A DNA stretch of 15,041 bases from an uncultured Clostridia bacterium (GTDB taxonomy: Bacteria > Bacillota > Clostridia > Christensenellales > Borkfalkiaceae): positions 1 through 15,041 of the forward strand of contig CANREK010000005.1 in the NCBI GenBank assembly GCA_947629605.1. The letters run 5' to 3'. Positions within the stretch are counted from its first letter, which is position 1, and the number at the start of each line of letters is the position of its first letter. Both the position numbers and the translations under genes were made by a program. The notes beneath the pieces were generated by a model. The model ran no database searches. It was not told the DNA's origin and saw only the letters and a list, made by a program, of their open reading frames with translations. Shown here piece by piece: positions 15,028 to 15,041 of the stretch.

Positions 15028-15041
15028 CGGCGCCGTCTGCT

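Overview
The window looks like a chromosomal segment from a fairly GC-rich, anaerobic, gut-type Clostridia-like Firmicute. The reasons are strong AAGGAGG-type ribosome binding sites, lipoprotein signal peptides with a FAAC/LAAC lipobox, BspA-type leucine-rich repeat proteins, a C5a-peptidase/lactocepin-like subtilase, a butanol-dehydrogenase-type iron alcohol dehydrogenase, and clustered palindromic intergenic repeats of a style common in gut clostridial genomes. The exact lineage cannot be fixed from the sequence (a Christensenellales-like organism is a guess).

All four protein genes are on the minus strand, so in transcription order they run from the right edge to the left. (1) 14785-15027: a small single-pass membrane protein of unknown function whose frame stays open to the window edge. 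(2) 6604-14760: a 2718-residue secreted subtilisin-family (S8) lipoprotein. It has an I9-like propeptide, an S8 domain split by a PA domain, C5a-peptidase-type Fn3 modules, two Big2-like domains, about 30 BspA-type LRRs, a helical region, a C-terminal transmembrane helix and an acidic cytoplasmic tail. (3) 5388-6551: an iron/zinc-dependent alcohol dehydrogenase of the YqhD/BDH type. (4) 822-5243: a 1473-residue lipoprotein made of 13 Cys/His-rich repeats followed by about 12 BspA-type LRRs.

Between genes 1 and 2 there are only 24 bases, so they are probably cotranscribed. A perfect 28-bp palindromic terminator follows the protease gene, and the dehydrogenase start lies only 20 bases beyond it, leaving no room for an ordinary promoter. 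The Cys-rich LRR gene has its own near-consensus sigma-A promoter (TTGACG, 18 bp, extended -10 TGATATAAT) and a strong ribosome binding site.

Positions 1-821 hold no credible gene. They contain a bidirectional terminator at the left edge, several imperfect palindromic repeat elements (78-169, 392-534, 563-656, plus split half-copies at 209-323 and 731-773), GC-rich hairpins, and a terminator-like hairpin just past the last gene. The theme is cell-surface biology: two very large lipid-anchored proteins with LRR arrays, one a protease and the other a possible metal-binding or disulfide-rich adhesin-like protein. The cytoplasmic dehydrogenase between them has no evident functional link. No mobile element, CRISPR array, tRNA or rRNA was seen.
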